DNA of 6,095 nt from Gammaproteobacteria bacterium (GTDB lineage: Bacteria; Pseudomonadota; Gammaproteobacteria; Chromatiales; Chromatiaceae). The translations under genes were made by a program, and so were the position numbers. How positions within the stretch are numbered: position 1 is the first letter of the stretch; the number at the start of each line of letters is the position of its first letter. Positions 1 through 5,310 of the stretch are shown here, piece after piece. A model generated the notes under the pieces. The model was given only the letters and a program-made list of their open reading frames with translations, was not told the origin of the DNA and did no database searches. The DNA is taken from the NCBI GenBank assembly GCA_030621975.1, contig JAUXGQ010000120.1, forward strand, positions 1 through 6,095, written 5' to 3'.

Positions 1-20
1 ATAAACATCGATATTTCTCT

Positions 21-105
21 CGCAAAGGCGCAAAGACGCCAAGAACGAAATATAATTTGGCTTTACGACAAGGGGTTATAACTTTGCGATCTTTGCGTCT
101 TGGCG
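21..105. repeat. CGCAAAG-family intergenic inverted repeat
   Basis: The left arm consists of 8-bp tandem units: CGCAAAGG (21-28), CGCAAAGA (29-36) and CGCCAAGA (37-44). The right arm carries the same units inverted: ACTTTGCG (81-88), TCTTTGCG (90-97) and TCTTGGCG (98-105), with one extra base at 89. The arms are imperfect complements flanking a 36-bp AT-rich spacer, so a transcript could fold into a long stem. I recall this kind of repeat from intergenic regions of many environmental proteobacterial genomes; its function is not known to me. The right arm also supplies the last codons of the decayed reading frame that stops at 63-65. Confidence 0.75.
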
Positions 106-359
106 CGAGTCATTCTTTCTGGATGGACACGATTTAACGTCTCTACAATCCTTGGTAATCGAGCCATAACGGCATAGCTAGCCTTCTCGATATCCTCGAT
201 GGCCGCGGCGTAGTCCCCTTGGAACAGTTTCACCTGGCTACCCTTGTAGACGAACACAGAGTTTCGCGCCACCACGTCCAGACCCTGAACTTTCGATAAG
301 TCGGTGATCAGGTCTTCGGTGATGCCGTCGGAAAAGTACTCTTGGTGGATGCGCTGCGC
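63..359 (-). pseudogene. Remnant of adenylate cyclase/TPR-associated SDGITED-type regulatory domain
   Basis: Read on the minus strand, the frame opens straight after a TAA (360-362) with no usable start. It contains QEYFSDGITEDLITDLSK and then VVARNSVFVYKG. This is the conserved block of a domain found between class III adenylate/guanylate cyclase or winged-helix regulatory domains and C-terminal TPR repeats, where it normally reads like EYFADGITEDLIT...ARNSTFxYKG. After about 44 residues the match ends abruptly. The next part (FQGDYAAAIEDIEKA) looks like a piece of TPR helix, which suggests an internal deletion. The tail is encoded by repeat DNA and stops at 63-65. A full protein would be several hundred residues, whereas only 98 codons remain here. 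An internal GTG at 275 could start a 70-residue product, but it would lack the conserved core. I read it as dead; the domain assignment is from recalled family sequence. Confidence 0.7.
121..138. repeat. Degenerate single copy of the ACACGGAT-family repeat
   Basis: GGATGGACACG at 121-131 is identical to 5972-5982 within the terminal ACACGGAT element. It is followed by ATTTAAC, close to GATTAAC of that element. It lies 16 bp right of the CGCAAAG-family element and inside the frame of the cyclase-type remnant. It may be a decayed copy; an 11-bp match alone could be chance. Confidence 0.35.
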
Positions 360-424
360 TTATCCCCCCTACTAAATTGCCCCGAGAAATTGAGAAGCTA
401 CGAAGGCTTGCGCCGGGCCGGGCT

Positions 425-730
425 TTAGGCGCCCGGTATTAAATCTTGTGGTCTTTCAAGCATCGCGGCTGTCTCCTCGGGGGCAACCGGTTTGCTGAAA
501 ACGTAGCCCTGAGCGAACTCACAACCATATTCTGCCAGCTGCGCCAGTTGCTTTGCCATCTCCACGCCTTCAGCGGTTACGCTGAGTCCCGGTCCGTGCG
601 CCATGGCGATTGCGGCATTGACCAGTTCGCGGTCGCCGGGGTCCAAGGTGATATCGCCGACCAAGCTGCGATCGATTTTCAAAGTAGCGAAAGGGTAGCG
701 GCGCGGGTAGCTCGGGGATGAGCAGCCGGG
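425..730 (-). pseudogene. C-terminal fragment of EAL-domain c-di-GMP phosphodiesterase
   Basis: The minus-strand frame ends at TAA 425-427. It reads GPGCSSPSYPRRYPFATLKI, then DRSLVGDI, LVNAAIAMAHGPGLSVTAEG, VEMAKQLAQLAEYGC and FAQGYVFSKPV. This aligns with the last third of EAL domains: FGTGYSSLxYLRRFPFDxLKIDRSFV, then AxIxMAHxLGLxVxAEGVE, then QGYxFSxP. The metal-binding EAL motif, the DDFGTG aspartates and the rest of the first two thirds are missing. DFGTGYSSLSYL has decayed to AGPGCSSPSYP, so it cannot hydrolyse c-di-GMP. There is no start codon of its own; upstream in the same frame it continues into a histidine-kinase-like segment with a stop. Family assignment is confident and pseudogene status nearly certain. 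Confidence 0.85.
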
Positions 731-838
731 GCCGGCCAACTGAATCGTTTAATCCAGCAAATCGGCAAGGTTGCAATTTGAGATCGTGGCGTCCCCCTTG
801 CGCGCAAAGTCGAGCATGTTGTGCATCGCCGTCCCTCC
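731..838 (-). pseudogene. Histidine-kinase dimerisation-region remnant fused in frame to EAL remnant
   Basis: On the minus strand, codons from about 838 read HNMLDFARKGDATISNCNLA, then DLLD, a TAA stop (749-751), then TIQLAG. This matches my recollection of the HisKA-to-ATPase linker of PAS-type sensor histidine kinases, with NMLxFxRKSDxx...LxxLLDxTIELA. The stop sits where a glutamate (GAA) or similar codon would be expected. After TIQLAG the frame runs without a break into EAL-domain sequence, which is not a normal domain order at this point, so the junction looks like a deletion or recombination scar. The H-box and ATP-binding N, G1 and G2 boxes are absent. ATG 824-826 is preceded by AAGGAGGG (833-840) at 6-nt spacing, so a 25-residue peptide could in principle be translated. 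I favour decay, with moderate certainty on the family. Confidence 0.55.
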
Positions 839-872
839 TTCGATTGGTAGACTATCATGTCCTGGAGACGCG

Positions 873-1140
873 CTACATTGCCTGGTCTGGCGCCGGCGGA
901 TAGAGCCTCAACTTGAGATGCAGGTTGTTACCAGAATCGTCGGCTGCCGATGATGCAATCCCGTGGGCTGACGAACATACCCCAGCCATCGATTCCGCCC
1001 AGGTACAGATAGATCCAGTAGCGCTTGATTTGGATCTCGAAGGAGTCGTTGAACAGTTCGAGAGTCACGCCGTATTCCTCCTTGGGTGTTGTTGCCTATC
1101 TAACCGAGATGTCATCATTGCGAATCCCGGTGCAGGTGTC
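873..1140 (-). pseudogene. Unidentified decayed coding remnant, frameshifted
   Basis: I do not recognise the family. The minus-strand frame from the AT-rich border reads TCTGIRNDDISVR, hits TAG (1096-1098), then PKEEYGVTLELFNDSFEIQI and KRYWIYLYLGGIDGWGMFV, ending at TAA 928-930. Its codons are strongly G/C-ending, like the intact genes nearby, whereas the opposite strand is not convincing. A neighbouring frame across the end reads DDSGNNLHLKLRLYPPAP and stops at TAG 873-875, so a single frameshift near 935-950 would join the two. Alternatively, GTG 1066-1068 has an AAGGAGG (1077-1083) at 8-nt spacing and would give an intact 46-residue hydrophobic/aromatic peptide. Mixed frames and an internal stop favour a remnant. 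It sits head to tail with the kinase and EAL remnants. Confidence 0.4.
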
Positions 1141-1326
1141 AACTTCTTTTTTTATTTCAATAGGATTGTTATGGAACTATAAGTATTACATTAATTCAAG
1201 GGCATTTTGGTCAACTGTCTTGTTCATTTCTCGTATTTGGTTTGTGTTCTATGCTCTGGCATTCGGATATCATGCCAGGGGAGAACCAAAGTTACCTTTT
1301 GTGAGGCGCTGAGTCGTAACCTATTT
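1141..1326 (+). promoter_or_regulatory. AT-rich leader/promoter region before the ABC1 kinase gene
   Basis: This 186-bp stretch is much richer in A/T than its surroundings, including a T-run at 1145-1153, and no convincing gene is seen in it. It is the only place for the promoter of the following kinase gene. Candidate elements such as TTGTTA (1166-1171) with TACATT downstream have a short spacer, so no exact promoter can be assigned. The kinase frame stays open back to a TTG at 1207, but those 40 codons are cysteine-rich, poor in G/C-ending codons and unlike the family, so I treat them as untranslated leader. Confidence 0.35.
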
Positions 1327-2817
1327 ATGAGACAGGACACTAGAGTGCGGAGTCTGGTCGAATCTCTCGACGTCGAACAGATCTTGCCGCAACCTTATGC
1401 CGCCTATCGGCCCCTCTTAGTGGACGGGTTATGTTTCTTCCTGGAACGTCTTCCGTCCAATCGCCTTTTGGAGATCGTCTCGGACCAGTTGGAACTGGCC
1501 CTGGATACAAGCTTTGCAGACAGGGTTCTCGCTCTGTTACACCGTTGTCCGACCCTACATAAACTGGGCCAGGTTGTGTCCCGCGACCGCAGGCTTTGTC
1601 ACGAGCTTAGACAACGCCTGCAACGCCTGGAATCGGTACCCCCGACGACACGCCTGGACGATCTCCCGGACGACGTCTACCAGGAACTGAAAAACATAGA
1701 CGGCATTGATCTGTCCGCCCATCCCCTCGCTGAGGCCAGCGTTGCCGTGGTGCTGCCGTTTACCTGGCAGGATGGCAGTCGGGCTGGTCATCGACACGGG
1801 GTGTTCAAGGTGCTGAAGCCCGGCGTCGAAAAGCGTCTGCACGAGGAACTTGAGATCTGGGCGGAACTGGGCGGCTTCCTGGAAGAACGATGCGAACACC
1901 ACGGCCTGCCCAATCTGGATTACCGAGAGACCCTGGACAGCGTTCGCAGACTGCTCAAACAGGAGGTGCACTTCGAGCGTGAGCAGAAAAACCTGGCGGA
2001 AGCCGCCGATTTCTATGCCCATGACACCGACGTGGTCATCCCTCGTCTGTTGCCGTTTTCGTCGAATCGAGTGACCGCGATGGAGCGTGTGGATGGGGAT
2101 AAGATCACCGACGTGAAGTTAGACCGCGGCAATCGCGGTAAGCTTGCCGATCGCGTTTTTGAGGCTTTGGTGGCAAGGCCTTTCTGGGACCAGGCTGAAG
2201 TGAGCCGGTTTCATGCGGATCCTCACGCTGGAAACCTGTTTTGCACCCCTGATGAGCGGGTGGCGATCCTTGACTGGACCCTGGTGGGTCGCCTGGGCAA
2301 GGAACAACGCATAGATCTCGTGCAAATTGTGTTGGGTGGTATAACCCTCAACGAGACCCGAATCTGCGGGGCCGTGTCACGACTGGGGCGTACCCAGCCC
2401 GACGAGTCCCGCCTTCGGACCTGTGTTTGCGCGGCGCTCAGAGAGGTTCGCCAAGGCTGCTTGCCGGGTTTCGACTGGTCACAGCGTCTCCTGGATGGCA
2501 TCGCAGCCTCGACCGGCATGGGTTTTCCGGAAAATCTGGTGCTGTTTCGCAAAGCGCTCCTTACCCTGTCCGGCGTGGTAGCGGATATAGCGACGGATTG
2601 CTCTTTGGACCGGGTCATGCTCAATTCCGGTCTGCGCCAGTTCTCCTGTGAGTTGCCCTCCCGTATGCTCGCCACCCCCGCTTCAAGGTCCTTCGGGACC
2701 CATGTGTCGAATGTCGAATTGATGGAACTGTTGGGCTCCTGGCCGGGCACCGCCAACGCCTACTGGCTGGGTTTCTGGCAAGATAGCCTCGAGACCTTAC
2801 AGCGAATACAGGGTTAA
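1327..2817 (+). CDS. ABC1/AarF/UbiB-family atypical kinase-like protein
   Basis: The product is 496 residues from ATG 1327, chosen because family-like sequence and coding-type codon use begin there; no strong Shine-Dalgarno is visible. Motifs of the UbiB/COQ8 family of protein-kinase-like ATPases appear in order. They are the KxGQ motif as KLGQ (residues 79-82); the alanine-rich nucleotide loop, degenerate as PLAEASVA (133-140, usually AAASIGQV); the beta-3 lysine in VFKVLKPG (Lys161); EVHFERE (213-219); a hinge-like AMERVDGDKITD (251-262); the catalytic loop HADPHAGN (296-303); and the metal-binding Asp in ILDW (Asp316; DWT instead of DFG). UbiB-family proteins support ubiquinone biosynthesis or lipid homeostasis. 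This one is divergent and has no obvious C-terminal membrane anchor, so ubiB is not assigned. No quinone-biosynthesis genes adjoin. Its 3' end overlaps the convergent hydrolase gene by 21 bp. Confidence 0.88.
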   Translation: MRQDTRVRSLVESLDVEQILPQPYAAYRPLLVDGLCFFLERLPSNRLLEIVSDQLELALDTSFADRVLALLHRCPTLHKLGQVVSRDRRLCHELRQRLQRLESVPPTTRLDDLPDDVYQELKNIDGIDLSAHPLAEASVAVVLPFTWQDGSRAGHRHGVFKVLKPGVEKRLHEELEIWAELGGFLEERCEHHGLPNLDYRETLDSVRRLLKQEVHFEREQKNLAEAADFYAHDTDVVIPRLLPFSSNRVTAMERVDGDKITDVKLDRGNRGKLADRVFEALVARPFWDQAEVSRFHADPHAGNLFCTPDERVAILDWTLVGRLGKEQRIDLVQIVLGGITLNETRICGAVSRLGRTQPDESRLRTCVCAALREVRQGCLPGFDWSQRLLDGIAASTGMGFPENLVLFRKALLTLSGVVADIATDCSLDRVMLNSGLRQFSCELPSRMLATPASRSFGTHVSNVELMELLGSWPGTANAYWLGFWQDSLETLQRIQG

Positions 2818-3717
2818 GTTCCGCAGGTACTCGTCAACGGCAGCGAACGCCAGCTTTGATGGCTTGCGCCATCTGAAGAACATAAAACCGTGATGAGCCG
2901 AATAGGCTTTGGAGAAGAAAAGCGTCTCACAGCTGACGCCATTAGCTTTTAAGGCATGCGCATAGGCAATCGACTGGGGGAAGAGCCTGTCGCTTTGCCC
3001 TGCACATAGAAACACCGGGGGAAGACCGCCCGAGACGTGTCTTATGGGCGAGGCCAAACTGGAGTTTTGGAGATACTCCTTTCGCCCCGCGCCCAATAAG
3101 CTTTCGGCGTATATTTTAATAAATGGGAACCCGGTATCCAGTACCGTCTCGAAGTCGTACACCCCGTAGAACAGCAGTAGCCCCCGCAAACGTATCTCCG
3201 GGATATCGCTGCGTATCCCGGCTTGTGCAAACAAGTCTGGCTTTTGAAGGGCACTAGCATACCAGGACGCGAGTTGCGCGCCCGCAGAATCCCCTGCCAG
3301 GATGATTCTGGTAGGGTCTCCGCCGTATTGCGCCGCATTGCGATAGATCCATGCCACGGCCTGCGCGACGTCCTGCAGCTGCGCGGGAAATCTGTTTCTG
3401 GGGGCCAACCGGTAGTTTACGTTGACAACCAAAAGACCGGTCTCGGAAAGCCTTGCGCAGATGCCGTCGTAGTTCTTCTTATCGGCACTTATCCAACCCC
3501 CCCCATGAAAGTAGATCAACACGGGGACATTCGATGCTTCCTCAGAGCCCGGCTGGAATATATCCATGGCTTGCTTAGGGTCGCTGCCATAGGCCTGGTC
3601 CCGCAGTATATCCTGTACACTGGAGAGGTTATGGTTCACGACCGTATTGCCGAGATGCCCCCAGAAGTTGAAAAACAGCTTGATTGCCTGCGCCTTGATA
3701 TCCTGGACAGATCCCAT
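2797..3717 (-). CDS. Alpha/beta hydrolase, HSL/BD-FAE-type carboxylesterase
   Basis: The 306-residue protein starts at ATG 3715-3717, with GAGGAA (3723-3728) 5 nt upstream. Family hallmarks are VLIYFHGGGW (oxyanion hole HGGGW, 71-75), VNYRLAP (100-106), the nucleophile elbow GDSAG (Ser144), the acid Asp243 in AGQSDRLFP, and the histidine in AHHGF (275/276). It therefore has a full apparent Ser-Asp-His triad of the hormone-sensitive-lipase/kynurenine-formamidase-like esterase group, which hydrolyses small acyl or aryl esters. No signal peptide is evident, so it is probably cytoplasmic, although the N-terminus is mildly hydrophobic (IKLFFNFWGHLG). The substrate cannot be told from sequence. It diverges from the acetyltransferase gene across 129 bp and converges on the ABC1 kinase gene, overlapping its last 21 bp. 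The HGGGW codons contain a G8 run on the coding strand. Confidence 0.92.
   Translation of the reverse strand: MGSVQDIKAQAIKLFFNFWGHLGNTVVNHNLSSVQDILRDQAYGSDPKQAMDIFQPGSEEASNVPVLIYFHGGGWISADKKNYDGICARLSETGLLVVNVNYRLAPRNRFPAQLQDVAQAVAWIYRNAAQYGGDPTRIILAGDSAGAQLASWYASALQKPDLFAQAGIRSDIPEIRLRGLLLFYGVYDFETVLDTGFPFIKIYAESLLGAGRKEYLQNSSLASPIRHVSGGLPPVFLCAGQSDRLFPQSIAYAHALKANGVSCETLFFSKAYSAHHGFMFFRWRKPSKLAFAAVDEYLRNLTLYSL
3497..3504 (-). repeat. Mononucleotide G8 tract inside the esterase gene
   Basis: Eight consecutive C on the plus strand (G on the coding strand) encode the three glycines of HGGGW in the hydrolase. The codons are GGG GGG GGT after CAT, the last G of CAT's neighbour block running into GGT. 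Slippage by one base would frameshift the protein at about residue 73, before the catalytic serine. Confidence 0.9.
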
Positions 3718-3846
3718 ATCGGTTCCTCGGATTTTATGGCGACTCCGTCGATGGTTGGCGGCTACGAATGCTCATGATCCCGTTCGCGTTGCGGGGCACC
3801 CGGCTGACCGAGTGTTCTTAAATCCGTTTTATGATAGCCGATTCAG
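3718..3846. promoter_or_regulatory. Divergent intergenic region, hydrolase and acetyltransferase operon
   Basis: This 129-bp gap lies between the divergent starts and must serve both genes. On the minus side it holds the hydrolase ribosome binding site GAGGAA (3723-3728). On the plus side a -10-like TATGAT occurs at 3830-3835, but no good -35 lies 16-18 bp upstream; CTGACC at 3804-3809 is 20 bp away. If TATGAT is used, the transcript would begin only a few bases before ATG 3847, giving a nearly leaderless message. This would fit the lack of a Shine-Dalgarno there. No clear operator palindrome was seen. Confidence 0.4.
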
Positions 3847-4683
3847 ATGGACGTGTCCGAGAGAGAATATTTTCTGCGATCCGGAAATTACGGGTTTCGA
3901 TCCTATGATCATGACAGGGACGAACGGAGGGTATGCGAACTTTGCTGGAATAATGCGTTGCCGGGGGGAAGACCCTTTCCACTGGTCCCCAAGTCCGGCG
4001 CGGTCAGTTTTGGCAGAATCGTAACCGGCCCGTTTGCGGAATACGCCAGGGAGTATTTCTATGTTGCGGACGATCTGGGTACCGGGAAACTGGTGGGCTA
4101 CTTTACGGGCGCCGAGGGTGGCCCGGTAAAAACCGGTGACGGCAAGGTTCCGTGGATTCTGTGGCGCGATAGAATGGCCGAACAAATCGCAGAGCGCGAG
4201 TTCGGCGAGATCTCGTTCAGGCTTTACATACCGGGGTATGCCTATCTGGAAGGCGCTAAATTTCTCTACACGCTCAGCCTGGGTCCCCGGGCGATACAGT
4301 TCCTGCTGCACGCCAAATACAATAATGCCGAAGAGATGCCAAAGGCGCCTGACTGCCCCGAGTACCATTTTCATGTGGCGAAGGGTCATCGCGGGGAGGG
4401 GATTGGAAGCAAGTTCATCGAACACTTCCTGACCCGGCTCTCCGCCAGCAAGTACGACAAGGTATGCGCTCAGGTCACAGTTTGCAAAGCGCAGAAGACG
4501 CTCGACTATTATCTCGGTATGACCTATAAAGGGAAGCGGATCTGGACGGTCTACGACAAAAGAGAGACCCGGATGTACACCGACGCGGAAAAGAAGGAAT
4601 GGCATTTAGGACCGGTGGTGGAAAACGTAAGTCTGATCGCAAAAAAGGACCGCTTATTAGCATTTGTCCGTCACCAGCCCTAG
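3847..4683 (+). CDS. GNAT-family N-acetyltransferase
   Basis: The 278-residue product starts at ATG 3847. An in-frame TAG at 3835-3837 rules out a longer form, and no clear Shine-Dalgarno precedes the start. The acetyl-CoA pyrophosphate-binding motif A of the GNAT fold is visible as FHVAKGHRGEGIGSKFIEHF (residues 175-194), fitting R/Q-x-x-G-x-G/A as RGEGIG, after the strand ending PEYHFHV. KLVGYFTGA (81-89) matches the beta-strand before it. The C-terminal part (QVTVCKAQKTLDYYLGMTYK) corresponds to the last helix-strand, where GNATs often show a YxxxGF/GM pattern. The N-terminal 70 residues and the middle insertion (100-165) make it longer than a minimal GNAT of about 150 residues. The acceptor substrate is unknown. 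It is first in a probable operon with the cytochrome b561 and YceI genes; its TAG stop lies inside the next gene's TAGGAGG. Confidence 0.85.
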   Translation: MDVSEREYFLRSGNYGFRSYDHDRDERRVCELCWNNALPGGRPFPLVPKSGAVSFGRIVTGPFAEYAREYFYVADDLGTGKLVGYFTGAEGGPVKTGDGKVPWILWRDRMAEQIAEREFGEISFRLYIPGYAYLEGAKFLYTLSLGPRAIQFLLHAKYNNAEEMPKAPDCPEYHFHVAKGHRGEGIGSKFIEHFLTRLSASKYDKVCAQVTVCKAQKTLDYYLGMTYKGKRIWTVYDKRETRMYTDAEKKEWHLGPVVENVSLIAKKDRLLAFVRHQP

Positions 4684-4687
4684 GAGG
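4682..4687 (+). promoter_or_regulatory. Shine-Dalgarno AGGAGG overlapping the upstream stop codon
   Basis: AGGAGG begins at the second base of the acetyltransferase TAG stop (4681-4683) and lies 10 nt before ATG 4698. It supports 4698 over the open frame upstream (4599), which overlaps the acetyltransferase, and over ATG 4725, which has no good site. The stop/SD overlap suggests translational coupling. Confidence 0.65.
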
Positions 4688-4697
4688 CTGTCCGAGA

Positions 4698-5297
4698 ATG
4701 GCCCGCGCGAACAGGCTGCGGCTCATGAATCTACTGAATACATCATCGTCTTACGGGTTGATCTCCATCCTCCTGCACTGGGCCATTGCGCTACTGCTCA
4801 TCGTCCTGATCGCTTTGGGACTCTGGATGACGGGCCTGGACTATTACCACCCCTGGTACAGGGAGGGGCCGGACATCCACCGAAGCCTGGGTGTTCTGGT
4901 GGCTGGGCTGCTGATTGGCCGCCTGGTCTGGCGCGGTATTAACCGCCAGCCGGCTCTCGTCGCGACTGATAAGCCATGGGAACGACATGCGGCGCGTGTG
5001 ACGCACTGGTTGCTCTATCTGCTACCCGCCCTGCTCGTGGTCAGTGGCTATATGATATCCACCGCGGATGGACGCGCCCTGTCGGTGTTCGGTTGGTTCG
5101 AGATCCCGGCCGTCGTCTCCGGACTCGACAATCAGGAGGATCTTGCCGGAGATATTCACTATTTCCTTGCCCTGGTCCTCATCGGCTTCATCTGTCTGCA
5201 TGCGGCGGCGGCGGTAAAACATCAGATCGTCGATCGTGATGCAAGGCTGTGGCGCATGCTGGTTCCGGGTAATGACACATCAACCAAGACCGAATAG
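4698..5297 (+). CDS. yceJ: Cytochrome b561 (YceJ/CybB-type di-heme membrane protein)
   Basis: The product is 199 residues from ATG 4698, about the usual length for bacterial cytochrome b561 (roughly 180-200). It is an inner-membrane electron carrier that binds two b hemes and oxidises quinol or passes electrons to a periplasmic partner. Four hydrophobic segments are visible: about 23-45 (ISILLHWAIALLLIVLIALG), 63-79, 103-121 (HWLLYLLPALLVVSGYMIS) and 154-173 (HYFLALVLIGFICLHAAAAV). Candidate heme-ligand histidines sit in LLHW (27), DIHRSLG (61), THW (103), DIHYF (154) and CLHAA (168), the pattern of the CybB/YceJ family. ATG 4725 is a possible alternative start (190 residues). The gene is followed 13 bp later by yceI, as in the Escherichia coli yceJ-yceI pair, so a functional partnership is likely. 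Confidence 0.92.
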   Translation: MARANRLRLMNLLNTSSSYGLISILLHWAIALLLIVLIALGLWMTGLDYYHPWYREGPDIHRSLGVLVAGLLIGRLVWRGINRQPALVATDKPWERHAARVTHWLLYLLPALLVVSGYMISTADGRALSVFGWFEIPAVVSGLDNQEDLAGDIHYFLALVLIGFICLHAAAAVKHQIVDRDARLWRMLVPGNDTSTKTE

Positions 5298-5300
5298 GAG
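5296..5300 (+). promoter_or_regulatory. Shine-Dalgarno AGGAG overlapping the yceJ stop codon
   Basis: The cytochrome gene's TAG (5295-5297) is part of TAGGAG, 10 nt before the yceI ATG at 5311. This is the same stop/SD design as at the previous junction (4681-4687). It fixes the yceI start at 5311 rather than the longer open frame from 5236. Confidence 0.65.
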
Positions 5301-5310
5301 TCTCCTGATC

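Noticed and set aside
418..436. Hairpin CCGGGC / GCCCGG with a 7-nt loop around the EAL-remnant stop codon
   Set aside because: The stem is short and no U-tract follows on either strand, so a terminator cannot be supported.
446..721. Plus-strand open frame of 91 codons
   Set aside because: It is the antisense shadow of the EAL-domain remnant; its translation has no family features.
913..1312. Two overlapping plus-strand open frames of 89 and 95 codons
   Set aside because: No recognisable motifs; the opposite strand shows better codon use and protein-like sequence, and the 3' parts run into AT-rich DNA.
1207..1326. N-terminal extension of the ABC1 kinase from a TTG start
   Set aside because: The 40 extra residues are cysteine-rich, encoded by AT-rich DNA with non-coding-like codons, and absent from the family pattern; ATG 1327 is preferred.
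1555..2022. Minus-strand open frame of 155 codons inside the ABC1 kinase gene
   Set aside because: Antisense shadow of a clear kinase-family gene; no motif of its own.
2223..2756. Minus-strand open frame of 177 codons inside the ABC1 kinase gene
   Set aside because: Antisense to the catalytic-loop region; the arginine/serine-rich translation is typical of a shadow in GC-rich DNA.
3223..3777. Plus-strand open frame of 184 codons opposite the hydrolase
   Set aside because: The minus strand encodes an intact esterase with triad and ribosome site; this is its shadow.
3829..4605. Minus-strand open frame of 258 codons opposite the acetyltransferase
   Set aside because: Long but antisense to the GNAT gene, whose RGEGIG motif and operon context are convincing; no family features in the antisense protein.
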